A stretch of 41,381 bases of DNA, taken from contig JADHUC010000070.1 of the NCBI GenBank assembly GCA_016784735.1, positions 1-41,381 of the forward strand, given 5' to 3'. Under the pieces are notes generated by a model. The model was not told the DNA's origin, made no database searches, and saw nothing but the letters and a program-made list of their open reading frames with translations. Made by a program: the position numbers and the translations under genes. Numbering within the stretch: the first letter of the stretch is position 1; each line of letters opens with the position of its first letter. Source of the DNA: Pirellulaceae bacterium (lineage in GTDB: Bacteria > Planctomycetota > Planctomycetia > Pirellulales > Pirellulaceae). Below are positions 9,606 to 18,928 of the stretch, in pieces.

Positions 9606-12600
9606 ATGGGTTTTTGCGAACTTCCCAATCGAACTTGCGGCCTGATGACGCTGCTTGCTTTGATGACCGGCCTTTCTGCGCGGGCGGACTGCCTGCAGGT
9701 CGATATTGGTCACGTTAAGACGGGGGCGTCCGTCAACCAAGTACAGTCAGGCTTTCTCGACCTCACGGCGGCCAATCAAAACGGCCAACTGACGGGCCGG
9801 TCTGCCGCGAGCTTCTCGAAGACGTTTCCCAGCGAACTTGGTGTAAATGGCAACGTCACCGTGTCGCTCGAAGCGGCGCATCCAGCGTCGACTACCTTGG
9901 CTTTCCGCGATCGCGGCGATATGAGCGGAGAACTTGGCGACCTGGCCGAAGACTTCGCGTTCAACGAGGCCCAATTGACGCTGAAGATTGCCGGGCTGAA
10001 GCCGGGCGTTTACGCCATGACCACCTGGCATCACGATCCGCAGTACGTGGGCGGTATGATCGACATAAGAACCGGCGACCGGATCGCGGTGGGTGCGTTG
10101 CTCCAAACGACCGGCTTTGCCGGCAAGATTGCGTCGGCTGCGTTCCCGATCGAAGCGAACGGGAGCGATCCCGTGGCGATCCAGATAGTGAGCCAGAGCC
10201 GTGACGACAAGTTTGTCGCCTATCTGAATGGGTTCTCCTTGACGCCCCTCGCGGCAATTGCCTCCTTCGACGTGGACTGCCCGCCTCGCCCGATCACTCA
10301 GGCCGCCGGTGGAACGGATGGCGGCTCGTTTGCTTCGCTTTGTCCGTCGGCCAACGATCCGTCGGCAAGTTCCGTTTCGGCGACAGATGGCGGCATCACC
10401 CTCTCGATTGCCGGTACGACCCGTGGCGATTACCTCGATCAAGGCAGCGATGCTTTCGGTGGACGCGTGCGCGGGAAGTTGCTTCGCGATTGTGTTCGTT
10501 TTGACTCGGCGGCCCCCGGCCATTCGAGCGGCAACCTGAAGGTCGATGTCGAAGGTCTGGAGCCGAATGCCAACTACCTGTTCACATGGTACGCGCACGA
10601 GGAAGGGCTCGAAGCTGGCCGTCCCATGTTCGTCTACCAGGATCGCGTTGCTGAAGAGACCTTGCTTTTCACCAATGCCGAAACCTTCCTGTACACCAAA
10701 GAGAACAAACTTCGCCGCGATCCAAGTCCGGCAGACGCGGGCAATACGTTTTTGGCCACTGCCGATCAGAAGGGCGAGATTCATCTGATCGCCGGTCGCG
10801 GCGCCACCGCCGGCTCGGACAATGCGAAAGGCGGTGGCACGGTTACGGTTCTTAACGGTTTGACCATCGCTTCGGTCGCAGGACTGTCCAAGACCTGGCT
10901 TGCGGATTTCGCAAGCCGACCCAAGATGGGCGGACGGACGGCCGCCAACGCCGCGGGCGATTCGCTAGCCAAAGACTACACGACCGAGGTCGAACTGATA
11001 CCGCCGACCGACCCGGAGGATGCAGTGGCGACGTTCGAGGTGGAACCCGGCTTTCGCATCGAACTGGTGGCGGCCGAACCATTGGTGATGGACCCGGTGG
11101 GGATGTCGTTCGACGAACGCGGCCGGTTGTTCGTCGCCGAGATGCGCGGGTACAACCAGGGAAACCGCGTGCCCTGCAGCGATGCTCGCAAGCTCGCCCT
11201 GGAGACACAGAAGCTAGGGCAAGTCAAGTTGCTGGAAGACACGGACGGCGACGGCCGCTTTGATAAAAGCACGGTCTACGTGGATGATCTGATCTGGCCC
11301 AACGGGATCTTTGCCTACGATGGCGGAGTGCTTGTGGCCGCCGCGCCGGAATTATTGTACTGCAAGGACACCGACGACGACGGCCGGGCGGACATTCGCA
11401 AGGTGGTCTTGACTGGCTTTGGTTACAGCAACTGGCAGCATCTGCCCAACAGTTTTCGCTGGGGGCTCGATAATCGCATTCACGGCGCCAGCGCTTCCGG
11501 TGGCGGCGAGATAAGCTGTCCCGAGCGGTCTGACGCGAAGCCAGTGTTGATTCGTGGTCGCGATTTCGCCTTCGATCCTCGCACTCTGGCAGTTGAGGCG
11601 ACGAACAGTTCGGCCCAGTTCGGTTTGAGTTTCGACGATTGGGGAAACAAGTTCCTGACCAGCAACAGCGATCACATTCTGTTGGTGTATTTCGAAGATC
11701 GCTACATCGCTCGCAACCGGATGTTGGCGGCCCCGCGCTCGTGGCGTTTGGTCGCCGCGGCGGGACGCGGAGCCGACGTGTTTCGCATCAGCCCCCCCGA
11801 ACCGCACCGCGTGGTGTGGATGCGCATGCGGGCCAGCGGGGTGATCAAAGGCATCATCGAACGAGGCGGAGCCCCGACGGGCTACGTCACGGCGGCCGGG
11901 GGCACGACGATCTACCGGGGCGATGCGTGGCCGGAAGAGTTTCGAGGTAGTTCGTTCGCGCCCGAATGCTCGGGCAATCTGATCCACCGCAACGTACTTG
12001 AACCGGACGGAGTAGGCCAGATCGCGCGGCGCGTGGACGAGGGCCGGGAGTTCCTCGCCTCGCGCGACATCTGGTTCCGGCCCGTCAATATGCTGAACGG
12101 TCCCAACGGCAACATGTACATCGCCGACATGTACCGCCAGGTGATCAACGAAGGAGTCGTGCTGCCACCCACGCTGCGACGGTGTTTTGATTTGACCGAA
12201 GGCCGCGATCGAGGTCGCATCTTCCGTGTGGTTCCCGAGAAGTTCCAGCAACCGGTCACACCGGATTTGAGCAAGGCCAGTACCGCGGAGCTTGTCGCCT
12301 TGCTGGAACATGCCAATGCCTGGCATTTCACAACCGCCGCCCGATTGCTGTACGAGCGTCAGGACCCGGCGGCGATCGAGCCGCTGAAGAAGCTGGCTGC
12401 CGAGTCTTCTTCGCCGTTGGGTCGAATGCATGCGATGTATGCCCTGGACGGTCTGTCGGCCCTTTCGCCTGAAGTGATCTCGCCGCGACTCGCCGACTCT
12501 CACCCGCGAGTCCGAGAGCATGCGGTGCGTCTGTCGGAAAGGGTACTGGACGATTCGGCAGCGGTGCGCGGGCAATTGTTCGAGATGACGAGCGACGCGG

Positions 12601-13907
12601 ATATTCGGGTTCGTTATCAGTTGGCTTTCACTTTGGGCGAAATTCAGGAGCCTAGGGCCACCGAGGCATTGGCCGCCATTGCGGCTCGCGACGCCGATGA
12701 TTCGTGGATTCGACTGGCCCTTTTGAGTTCCTCGTCCGGGCGCGCGGGCGACTTGTTCGCCGAACTTGTGAACCGTCCCACGTTGCGGGCAAGCGTCGGA
12801 GGGCGGCAGTTGCTTCAGCAATTAGCCGAGCAAACCGGATTGCACAATGACGCCGGCCAAATCGACAAGGTGGTCAAGTCCCTGGAAGATCTCGCTGTGG
12901 ATGACCAAACAACCGTCCACGCCGTCGTCCAAGGACTGATCCAAGGGCTGGACAAAGTGAACAGTCCGCTGCGAGCGAGCCTGTTCGCACACAAGGACTC
13001 GATCCTTGCGCGATCGTTGGCTGCGACAGTCGATGCGGCCAAACGCCGGGCACTCGACGCGAGCGCGTCCGTCGATCGACGTGTGTCAGCGATCGGTTCG
13101 CTGGCCACGGGAGCCTACAGCCAGGTTGCAGGAACGCTCGGCGAGTTGATCGACAGCCGCCAGCCGCAGGCCGTCTCGATTGCTGCGATGGAGACGTTGG
13201 GGCGTTATCCCGATCGCGAGGCGGCGCATACGATTGTGGACGCCTGGGTAGGATTGACGCCGCGACTGCGCGGTACGGCTACCGAAGCCCTTTTCGCGCG
13301 CAGCGACCGACTGTCGATCCTGTTGGACGCCGTCGAAAACGAGGCCATACGGGAATCGCAACTCGATCCGGCACGAATCCAGTTCCTTCTAAAGCATCGC
13401 GACCCGAAGATCCGCGACCGGGCGTCACGTCTATTCAGCCAGGAGGGCACGGCGGGCCGCGACGAGGTGTTATCCGCGTACCGCGGCGTATTGGAGATGG
13501 CCGGCGATATCAGCAAAGGCAAAGGTGTCTTCAAGCGGGTGTGCGCCCAGTGCCATCGGCTGGAAGGCGTCGGCCACGACTTGGGGTTGCCGTTGGCCAC
13601 CGTCAAAAGCAAGGGGAAAGAAGGCATCCTGCAGCACCTCCTCAACCCGAACAGCAACATCAACCCGCAATACGTCAACTACGTGCTTGTGACTGACGGC
13701 GGCCGAGTGATGACCGGAATGATCACCGCGGAAACCGCCAACAGCATCACGCTGAAGCGGGCCGAGGGAGAAAGCGATACAGTGTTGCGGGATCAGATCG
13801 ACGAGTTGGTCGATACGGGCATGTCCATCATGCCCGAAGGACTCGAGAAACAACTTTCGAAAGAGGATATCGCCAACCTGCTGGCCTATCTAATGTCGAT
13901 CGAGTAG
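9606..13907 (+). CDS. PVC-type membrane-bound dehydrogenase / HEAT / cytochrome c protein
   Basis: A 1433-residue exported protein (signal peptide about residues 10-28). From the N-terminus: two divergent copies of a beta-sandwich-like domain (about 30-215 and 230-425, sharing a GL-P-Y-TW core); a membrane-bound-dehydrogenase-type beta-propeller from about 475 (EPGFRIELVAAEPL) to 875, carrying two Asp-rich loops DTDGDGRFD and DTDDDGRAD that look calcium-binding; HEAT-like helical repeats to about 1290; and a C-terminal cytochrome c domain with CAQCH at 1313-1317, the covalent haem site. This order is characteristic of PVC-group proteins thought to oxidise sugars or alcohols and pass electrons to haem. 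Candidate ribosome site AGGA precedes the ATG. It is transcribed away from the sulfatase run and converges on the propeller gene at 14035. The substrate is unknown. Confidence 0.88.
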   Translation: MGFCELPNRTCGLMTLLALMTGLSARADCLQVDIGHVKTGASVNQVQSGFLDLTAANQNGQLTGRSAASFSKTFPSELGVNGNVTVSLEAAHPASTTLAFRDRGDMSGELGDLAEDFAFNEAQLTLKIAGLKPGVYAMTTWHHDPQYVGGMIDIRTGDRIAVGALLQTTGFAGKIASAAFPIEANGSDPVAIQIVSQSRDDKFVAYLNGFSLTPLAAIASFDVDCPPRPITQAAGGTDGGSFASLCPSANDPSASSVSATDGGITLSIAGTTRGDYLDQGSDAFGGRVRGKLLRDCVRFDSAAPGHSSGNLKVDVEGLEPNANYLFTWYAHEEGLEAGRPMFVYQDRVAEETLLFTNAETFLYTKENKLRRDPSPADAGNTFLATADQKGEIHLIAGRGATAGSDNAKGGGTVTVLNGLTIASVAGLSKTWLADFASRPKMGGRTAANAAGDSLAKDYTTEVELIPPTDPEDAVATFEVEPGFRIELVAAEPLVMDPVGMSFDERGRLFVAEMRGYNQGNRVPCSDARKLALETQKLGQVKLLEDTDGDGRFDKSTVYVDDLIWPNGIFAYDGGVLVAAAPELLYCKDTDDDGRADIRKVVLTGFGYSNWQHLPNSFRWGLDNRIHGASASGGGEISCPERSDAKPVLIRGRDFAFDPRTLAVEATNSSAQFGLSFDDWGNKFLTSNSDHILLVYFEDRYIARNRMLAAPRSWRLVAAAGRGADVFRISPPEPHRVVWMRMRASGVIKGIIERGGAPTGYVTAAGGTTIYRGDAWPEEFRGSSFAPECSGNLIHRNVLEPDGVGQIARRVDEGREFLASRDIWFRPVNMLNGPNGNMYIADMYRQVINEGVVLPPTLRRCFDLTEGRDRGRIFRVVPEKFQQPVTPDLSKASTAELVALLEHANAWHFTTAARLLYERQDPAAIEPLKKLAAESSSPLGRMHAMYALDGLSALSPEVISPRLADSHPRVREHAVRLSERVLDDSAAVRGQLFEMTSDADIRVRYQLAFTLGEIQEPRATEALAAIAARDADDSWIRLALLSSSSGRAGDLFAELVNRPTLRASVGGRQLLQQLAEQTGLHNDAGQIDKVVKSLEDLAVDDQTTVHAVVQGLIQGLDKVNSPLRASLFAHKDSILARSLAATVDAAKRRALDASASVDRRVSAIGSLATGAYSQVAGTLGELIDSRQPQAVSIAAMETLGRYPDREAAHTIVDAWVGLTPRLRGTATEALFARSDRLSILLDAVENEAIRESQLDPARIQFLLKHRDPKIRDRASRLFSQEGTAGRDEVLSAYRGVLEMAGDISKGKGVFKRVCAQCHRLEGVGHDLGLPLATVKSKGKEGILQHLLNPNSNINPQYVNYVLVTDGGRVMTGMITAETANSITLKRAEGESDTVLRDQIDELVDTGMSIMPEGLEKQLSKEDIANLLAYLMSIE

Positions 13908-13943
13908 TTGGACAGCGTCACTTTGACGCGACATCCACGAATT

Positions 13944-14010
13944 CACTAGCCCGATGCGCCAGCGAGGGATTTGTCGCAACGTGTACCCTCGCTGGCGCTT
14001 CGGGCTAGTG
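13944..14010. terminator. 25-bp inverted repeat between convergent genes, likely bidirectional terminator
   Basis: Arms 13944-13968 and 13986-14010 pair over 25 positions with one mismatch around a 17-base loop; the right arm begins CCCTCGCTGGCGCTTCGGGC. It fills the short spacer between two convergent genes, so it could stop transcription from both sides, although there is no strong T-run. The length and near-perfect pairing also fit a dispersed palindromic repeat of the kind abundant in planctomycete spacers. Confidence 0.55.
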
Positions 14011-14034
14011 TGGGACGGAATTGGAGCTATCCAA

Positions 14035-17000
14035 TTAGTTCTCGCCCAGGCAAACGACGCGCCCATCGGTTGTGCACATGAACAACCGTCCCGATGCTGC
14101 GATCAGGCCATCGAACACAGGCGGAGCGTCCAACTTGTGTTCGGCCAGCGTCTTTCCGTTGGCGGTCGAGAAAGCACGGAGCACAGCTCCTTTGCGGCCT
14201 TCAAAGGAGGCCATCGCGTCTTCAGCGTCCACGACATCCGGTGGGCCCGCCACGAATAACGTGTCCTGCGCGGCAACCATAGCTCTGATGCGGGCCGGCA
14301 CCCACTTGTGCCAGACGGGCGGATGCTCCCGTGTGAAACCGATCCCTTTGGGGATGCCGCGGGTATAGTCGGGGACTACTGGCTCGTTGTCGTTGTCGTC
14401 GGCAAACAGTAGGTAACCCTTCTCGCCCGGCGTAAACAGGGGGCTCTGAAGGTTCCGTCTAGGGAATGCCTGGACTGCATACGTCTTCTCGTCGTCAACC
14501 ACCAGCAACTGTCCGGTCTTTGCCGCCAAGTGGGATATGTAGAAACCGGGCCAGGTTTCCGAGTACATCCAGAAGGTGCGGTTGAACCAAGCGTCGTCCA
14601 GGAATCCGGCCGTGGAGAAAACGTGCCGTCCCATCTTTCTGTCACCCATGCTGGTGCCGCCGAAACGCTGCGTGTACTCCTCCATCAGCCCCTTCTGCAC
14701 TCGCCACTGCCAGTCGTGTTGGATCTTCTCGTCTTTCGCCATCGACCCAAGACTGTGCACGTACGGCTTGTCCTGAAGGTCCGTGAGCCCCATGGCGACC
14801 GATTCCGCGTCCGGGCCGGGCATCACGTACGGTACTTCCTGCTGTTTGAGCGCCCGGTCAAACTTGTATTGGCCCAGGTAAATGTGTCCCCCCTCGCTCA
14901 CCAGGATGTCGGAAAACGTGCCTTCCATGTGGTACGAAGGAATGAACGGTTTGCCCTCTGCGTCCTTCCGGGTCCTCGCCCACGTATCCAGCCGCGTTTC
15001 ATGCAGCACTTCGCCGGTCTTTGGATCCAGTCCGAAAACAAGAATTCCGCCGTCAAGGTATGTCGAGCGGCCGGCCGTGCAGTAGGCAACACCGTCTTCG
15101 ACCAGAATGCTGCCGTGCACGCGCCACGGCGATTCCAATTGGTTGAACGCGACGATCAACTGATCCGAGGGCGCGGCGCGGAACCGCCAGGCCAACTCGC
15201 CGTCGGCTGCTCGCAGACAATACACACCGCCGTCAGCGCACCCGAACAGCACCATTCCGCTGTGAATCGTGGGCGGCGAATCAATCCTGCCACCCGCCGT
15301 GTAGCTCCAGAGTGCTTCGCCCGATTTGGCATCCAGCGAATGCACAGCATGAGCGTCCCGCGCCGCAACATAAACTCGGCCATCCGCAACGACCGGTTGC
15401 GTCAACCGCCCCGTGAGCTTGACTTCCCAGAGCTTGTCGACATCGCCCGAAACCTCGGTGGACGCACCGCCGGTCCGCCTGCCGTCGTGACGGTAGGTGG
15501 GCCAATCGCTGGAAATGACCAATGACGAATTTCCAATGTCCAATGACCCGAAGGCCGGCCCGCGCTCGAGTCGATCGCTCCTGTCACTCTTCGACTCTTC
15601 GACCTTTCGGCTTTTCGACTCCTCTTCCCCGGCAAACGCGTTGAACCCCGTGACCTTGACGCCCGGATAGCAGAAACACGGATTCGGTGGGACGTACAGC
15701 AGGCCGTTGCTTGGTATGACGCCGTATCGACAAGGGCCCCGCGTCCAGTCGCATTGCGTGTGCTCGCCGCCCGTAAGACTGACGAACTCGACGCCGCGGT
15801 AGGGCGTGATCAAAAAATCCTCCGTGGCCTTGCTTTGGTAGCAGCGAAGATGATGGCCTTGCGTGAACACCTCGTCGGCATTAACTTTTGTCGTCGCTGC
15901 TCCCGTTTCCAGATCGCGTCCGATGATCTGTTCGCCTTCCCAGTGCCACAACTGGTCACTGGCCACAAATAGTTCATTGCGCGGCACGCGCGCTTTGACG
16001 GACCAGATGCTCTTGCCGGTGTCCACAGACACCGCTCGAAGTTCCGTTCCGCTCGCCAACAGCGCACGGTCATCGTAGACCACAAGCGCCGACACTCGCT
16101 GTGTTATGTCAGCGCGCCACAGTTCCTTGCCATCCTGCGCGTTCACGCACAACAACGTCTGGCCATCCTGGAAAAAAACGCGGCCGTTTTGGGCGGCTAA
16201 TGTGAACTGCTGAATCTTGCCTGTCGCTTTCCAGAGTCGGGCGCCGGTCTTCGTGTCGAAGGCCAAGATCTGGTCACTGCCTTTGCGCAGAAGGAGGACA
16301 CCACCAAGGCAGCGGATCTCCTGCGTACCCTCCGTCCCCTCGTAAGTCGTCAGGATTTCGCCGGTCGCGGCATTCAAAGCCGACACGGCTGCTCCATATC
16401 CAAGCGTCATGAAGACCAAATCGTCTTCGGCCACCAGAAGGCGAGGCACCGTCGGAGGAACGGCTCGGAGTGCCCGGCTCTTCCAGGGGCCGGCCCCCCA
16501 TTTCTCGATCGGCCGTTTCCACAGAAGCACTCCGTTAAAGGCGTCCCGGGCCGTCAGCATCCATCGTTCCGGTATCGGTGAATCCGTGACGGAAGTAAGT
16601 CCTTCGTCGAACATGTAGAAGAGTCGCCCTTTTGCAGACACCATCGCGCACAGACTCGAATGGAACTCGTGGCTGCGCGACCAGAGCGGACCACAAAGCC
16701 ATCGCAGCCGGCGAGGCGGCCCGACTTGAGTGTCTTGGGCTACCGGGTTATTGGACGCGTCGTGCAGAAAATGTGTCCACTCGTCGATTTCCTGCGGCCA
16801 GGGCTTAATCCACTTGCGATTTTCGATTGGCGATTGCCGATTGAGGAAAAGGGCCACGCCGCCCGGCGCCAACGCCCTGGTGATCTCCTCACGTGCCACC
16901 TGACAGTCGCCACTTGCCACTAGTAAGTTGACAAGATTGTCAGCATACGGCAGCCGTTCGCCGTCGAACGTATTGATCGACACCGTACCGTACAGACCCA

Positions 17001-17280
17001 ACGAGCGGATGTGCGATCGAGCCTCTTCGACTTGCGTCGCGCTGGTGTCCAACCCTTGTACGAGGTAGCGGTCATTTGTTCGCAACGCCGCCGTTAGCTC
17101 GCCGTTTCCACACCCAACGTGCGCGACCAGTCCGCCCTCGACACCCGTCGCCACAAGGATCTCCTCGGCCTGACGCGTGGTTGTCTCGGCGGCGGTCAGA
17201 GTGCTTGCGCACGTGGATACGGCTGAGATGAGGAAACCCAGTAGCATCCAAGACTTGATAATCAATGTTCTACCTGTCAT
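14035..17280 (-). CDS. Exported methyltransferase-like / double beta-propeller fusion
   Basis: A 1081-residue protein with a signal peptide (about 10-31). Residues 35-145 look like a class I SAM-methyltransferase fold: VAHVGCGNG at 52-60 resembles motif I, GLDTS at 77-81 motif II, and LAPGG at 137-141 the late strand. Then comes DEWTHFLHDASNN (about 166-178) and a first PQQ-like beta-propeller (about 185-545), a low-complexity linker (about 551-591), and a second propeller starting DWPTYRHDGRRTGG. Such propellers bind PQQ or act as scaffolds; the cofactor here is unproven. SAM is cytoplasmic, so the methyltransferase part of an exported protein is probably not active as such. The linker and residues 147-156 are encoded by short-word repeat DNA. 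It lies 283 bases downstream of the DUF362 gene on the same strand. Confidence 0.8.
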   Translation of the reverse strand: MTGRTLIIKSWMLLGFLISAVSTCASTLTAAETTTRQAEEILVATGVEGGLVAHVGCGNGELTAALRTNDRYLVQGLDTSATQVEEARSHIRSLGLYGTVSINTFDGERLPYADNLVNLLVASGDCQVAREEITRALAPGGVALFLNRQSPIENRKWIKPWPQEIDEWTHFLHDASNNPVAQDTQVGPPRRLRWLCGPLWSRSHEFHSSLCAMVSAKGRLFYMFDEGLTSVTDSPIPERWMLTARDAFNGVLLWKRPIEKWGAGPWKSRALRAVPPTVPRLLVAEDDLVFMTLGYGAAVSALNAATGEILTTYEGTEGTQEIRCLGGVLLLRKGSDQILAFDTKTGARLWKATGKIQQFTLAAQNGRVFFQDGQTLLCVNAQDGKELWRADITQRVSALVVYDDRALLASGTELRAVSVDTGKSIWSVKARVPRNELFVASDQLWHWEGEQIIGRDLETGAATTKVNADEVFTQGHHLRCYQSKATEDFLITPYRGVEFVSLTGGEHTQCDWTRGPCRYGVIPSNGLLYVPPNPCFCYPGVKVTGFNAFAGEEESKSRKVEESKSDRSDRLERGPAFGSLDIGNSSLVISSDWPTYRHDGRRTGGASTEVSGDVDKLWEVKLTGRLTQPVVADGRVYVAARDAHAVHSLDAKSGEALWSYTAGGRIDSPPTIHSGMVLFGCADGGVYCLRAADGELAWRFRAAPSDQLIVAFNQLESPWRVHGSILVEDGVAYCTAGRSTYLDGGILVFGLDPKTGEVLHETRLDTWARTRKDAEGKPFIPSYHMEGTFSDILVSEGGHIYLGQYKFDRALKQQEVPYVMPGPDAESVAMGLTDLQDKPYVHSLGSMAKDEKIQHDWQWRVQKGLMEEYTQRFGGTSMGDRKMGRHVFSTAGFLDDAWFNRTFWMYSETWPGFYISHLAAKTGQLLVVDDEKTYAVQAFPRRNLQSPLFTPGEKGYLLFADDNDNEPVVPDYTRGIPKGIGFTREHPPVWHKWVPARIRAMVAAQDTLFVAGPPDVVDAEDAMASFEGRKGAVLRAFSTANGKTLAEHKLDAPPVFDGLIAASGRLFMCTTDGRVVCLGEN

Positions 17281-17331
17281 TGTCTTCTCTCATCTTTCTT
17301 CACTCAGATGGCAAATGTATTACTCCCGTCA

Positions 17332-17352
17332 CCCCGCTGCTTGCCAGCGGGG
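17332..17352. repeat. Short hairpin CCCCGCTG/CAGCGGGG
   Basis: A perfect 8-bp stem around a 5-base loop. It sits immediately beside a longer hairpin in the same spacer, which suggests a cluster of palindromic repeat units. Confidence 0.6.
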
Positions 17353-17393
17353 AACGGTATTCGAAACCAGATCGCGCTCCCGAAAAACACACT

Positions 17394-17434
17394 CTTCCCG
17401 CCCCACGCCGCCGGAGGCGGCGTGGGGCGGGAAG
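17394..17434. repeat. 19-bp perfect GC-rich hairpin
   Basis: Arms 17394-17412 and 17416-17434 pair perfectly over 19 bases with only a 3-base loop. The left arm begins CTTCCCGCCCCACG. Such a stable stem between two genes on the same strand may be a terminator without a T-run or a dispersed palindromic element. Confidence 0.75.
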
Positions 17435-17563
17435 GTTCGTTCTCCGACGACGTGTCTGGTCTTGAACATGGGCCCGCGGGGACAAGCCCCAGCGGTGGCC
17501 GAAAAATACGCAAACCAATCTACGCCGAAGGCGTCTCGTTGCCCAGCCCCGGCTGCAGCCTTG

Positions 17564-18928
17564 TCATGTGCGTCCCATCGACACCAGTTCGATACCTTCA
17601 CCGGTTCCGAGGTTTCTAGAGTACTTCTTCTCCATGGGATCGTTCCAGTGTTCGTGGACTCCCAGACTGGCGAGTCGCGTGATGCTGTTGGGATGCTCTG
17701 GGTCGTAGAACGTCCCTGATGGCGGATCATCCGCTTGGGCTGCTTCGTGTAAGTAGTCCTCGGCTCCGGACTTGCGAGGGTGGTCTTCCCATTCGGTCCG
17801 CAGAAAATCGTAAGCTACCGAATCAATGGCCACTGGGTCTTGGGAGGCGAGCAAGCTGGATGTCCAGTCTCCATTGAAAGGCGTCGAATTCCATTTCATC
17901 GGCGCTCGGTCGATCGGATGCCGGCCCGCGTACAGGCCGTCGATCAGGCACAACAGCGTCTTGCCGCCGATGTGCGAATGGCCCGTCAGATCAACCAGGT
18001 TTCTGTACTTGCCCATTCCTGCTGCAAACGAGTCCTTGTGCAAATCGTAATAGCCTTTCTGGGCCGGCCATCGGACCAGCGAACCGTAATGGTTCTTGCC
18101 ACACAACGTCACGCCGGTGGCCGTGTGACTTTTCAGGTTCGCCAGATTGATCAAATAGTCGGCTTCTTCGAAACAGTCGGGTATGAAGTCCTGAAGGCAC
18201 CCTTGCGGCCGACAACTCCAGTGGATCGGGACCGACGAGGGTTTCACGGCGACGCGACCGAACAGCCCCTTCTGGTCCACATACCGCACATCCGGATACT
18301 CGCCATGCAGCATCCCGTAATACTCGTTCGAGAAGATAGCCAGACTATCCCCAATGGATATGTCCGACGGCTTGACGCCCACCGTTTCCACAAGCTGCCG
18401 CAGCAAGGCCCGCATCATCTGCGGCGCAGTGTTCATGTAGTCCCGACGGTCCTTCAGATCATAGCTGTCGGGGTTGACCGTATCCCAACGCCAAATCAGA
18501 CCCACGAAGTTCACCTTGATGGCAATCTTCTGGCCGGGCTTGTATCCGACGGCCTCTTTTCCACGCGTCCGGTTAAAGTGCTTGAACAGTCCGTCCCAAC
18601 CGGCGGCATCGCTTTCACCAGTCACACCACAGATTGCCCGAGCCACCATCTTATCCACCACCGACTGATCCGTATGGCTGCCTTCCCACCAGTGCCCATC
18701 GCCCGGCCCGCCCCAATTCGTTGCCGCAGGATCGTGCACCCAGGCAACTCGCCCAGGATGAAGACCCTTCGCAACACCGATCGGCGAATTCGGCGCCGGT
18801 ACTTCCGCCGCGGTTGCCTTTTCTGCAGCCTTGCCGCGCGTCCCGGTTTGCGACGTTGCCAAACAGCAACCGGCGGCAGCGGCCGCTGTCCCCACAAATC
18901 TACGGCGTGTAATGTTTTTCTCCGACAT
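17564..18928 (-). CDS. Tat-exported DUF362 family protein
   Basis: A 454-residue protein starting MSEKNITRRRFVGTAAAAAG: a twin-arginine signal (RRRF at 8-11) followed by an Ala-rich stretch. The body matches DUF362 proteins, with IKVNFVG in the first half and the conserved NLANLKSHTATGVTLCGKNH in the second. DUF362 proteins often occur with iron-sulfur clusters, but I see no ferredoxin-type CxxCxxC motif here, so this version probably lacks the cluster. The function of the family is not established. The ATG at 18928 follows GGAGAAAG at good spacing; the longer frame to 18970 has no such site. It may share a transcript with the propeller gene downstream. Confidence 0.82.
   Translation of the reverse strand: MSEKNITRRRFVGTAAAAAGCCLATSQTGTRGKAAEKATAAEVPAPNSPIGVAKGLHPGRVAWVHDPAATNWGGPGDGHWWEGSHTDQSVVDKMVARAICGVTGESDAAGWDGLFKHFNRTRGKEAVGYKPGQKIAIKVNFVGLIWRWDTVNPDSYDLKDRRDYMNTAPQMMRALLRQLVETVGVKPSDISIGDSLAIFSNEYYGMLHGEYPDVRYVDQKGLFGRVAVKPSSVPIHWSCRPQGCLQDFIPDCFEEADYLINLANLKSHTATGVTLCGKNHYGSLVRWPAQKGYYDLHKDSFAAGMGKYRNLVDLTGHSHIGGKTLLCLIDGLYAGRHPIDRAPMKWNSTPFNGDWTSSLLASQDPVAIDSVAYDFLRTEWEDHPRKSGAEDYLHEAAQADDPPSGTFYDPEHPNSITRLASLGVHEHWNDPMEKKYSRNLGTGEGIELVSMGRT

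Larger units (their letters stand above)
17281..17563. other. Spacer with several palindromes between two same-strand genes
   Basis: A 283-base spacer without a supportable gene. It holds a hairpin with arms 17332-17339/17345-17352, a 19-bp perfect hairpin with arms 17394-17412/17416-17434, and a small GGGG/CCCC hairpin near 17480. Transcription from the DUF362 gene into the propeller gene would have to pass all of them, so these could end or attenuate the message. Confidence 0.5.

Noticed and set aside
11352..12821. A 489-codon minus-strand frame
   Set aside because: It lies inside the PVC cytochrome gene and shows no domain; shadow of the real frame.
13944..14010. CRISPR-like repeats or array
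   Set aside because: Only one inverted repeat and no regular spacer series is present anywhere in the window.
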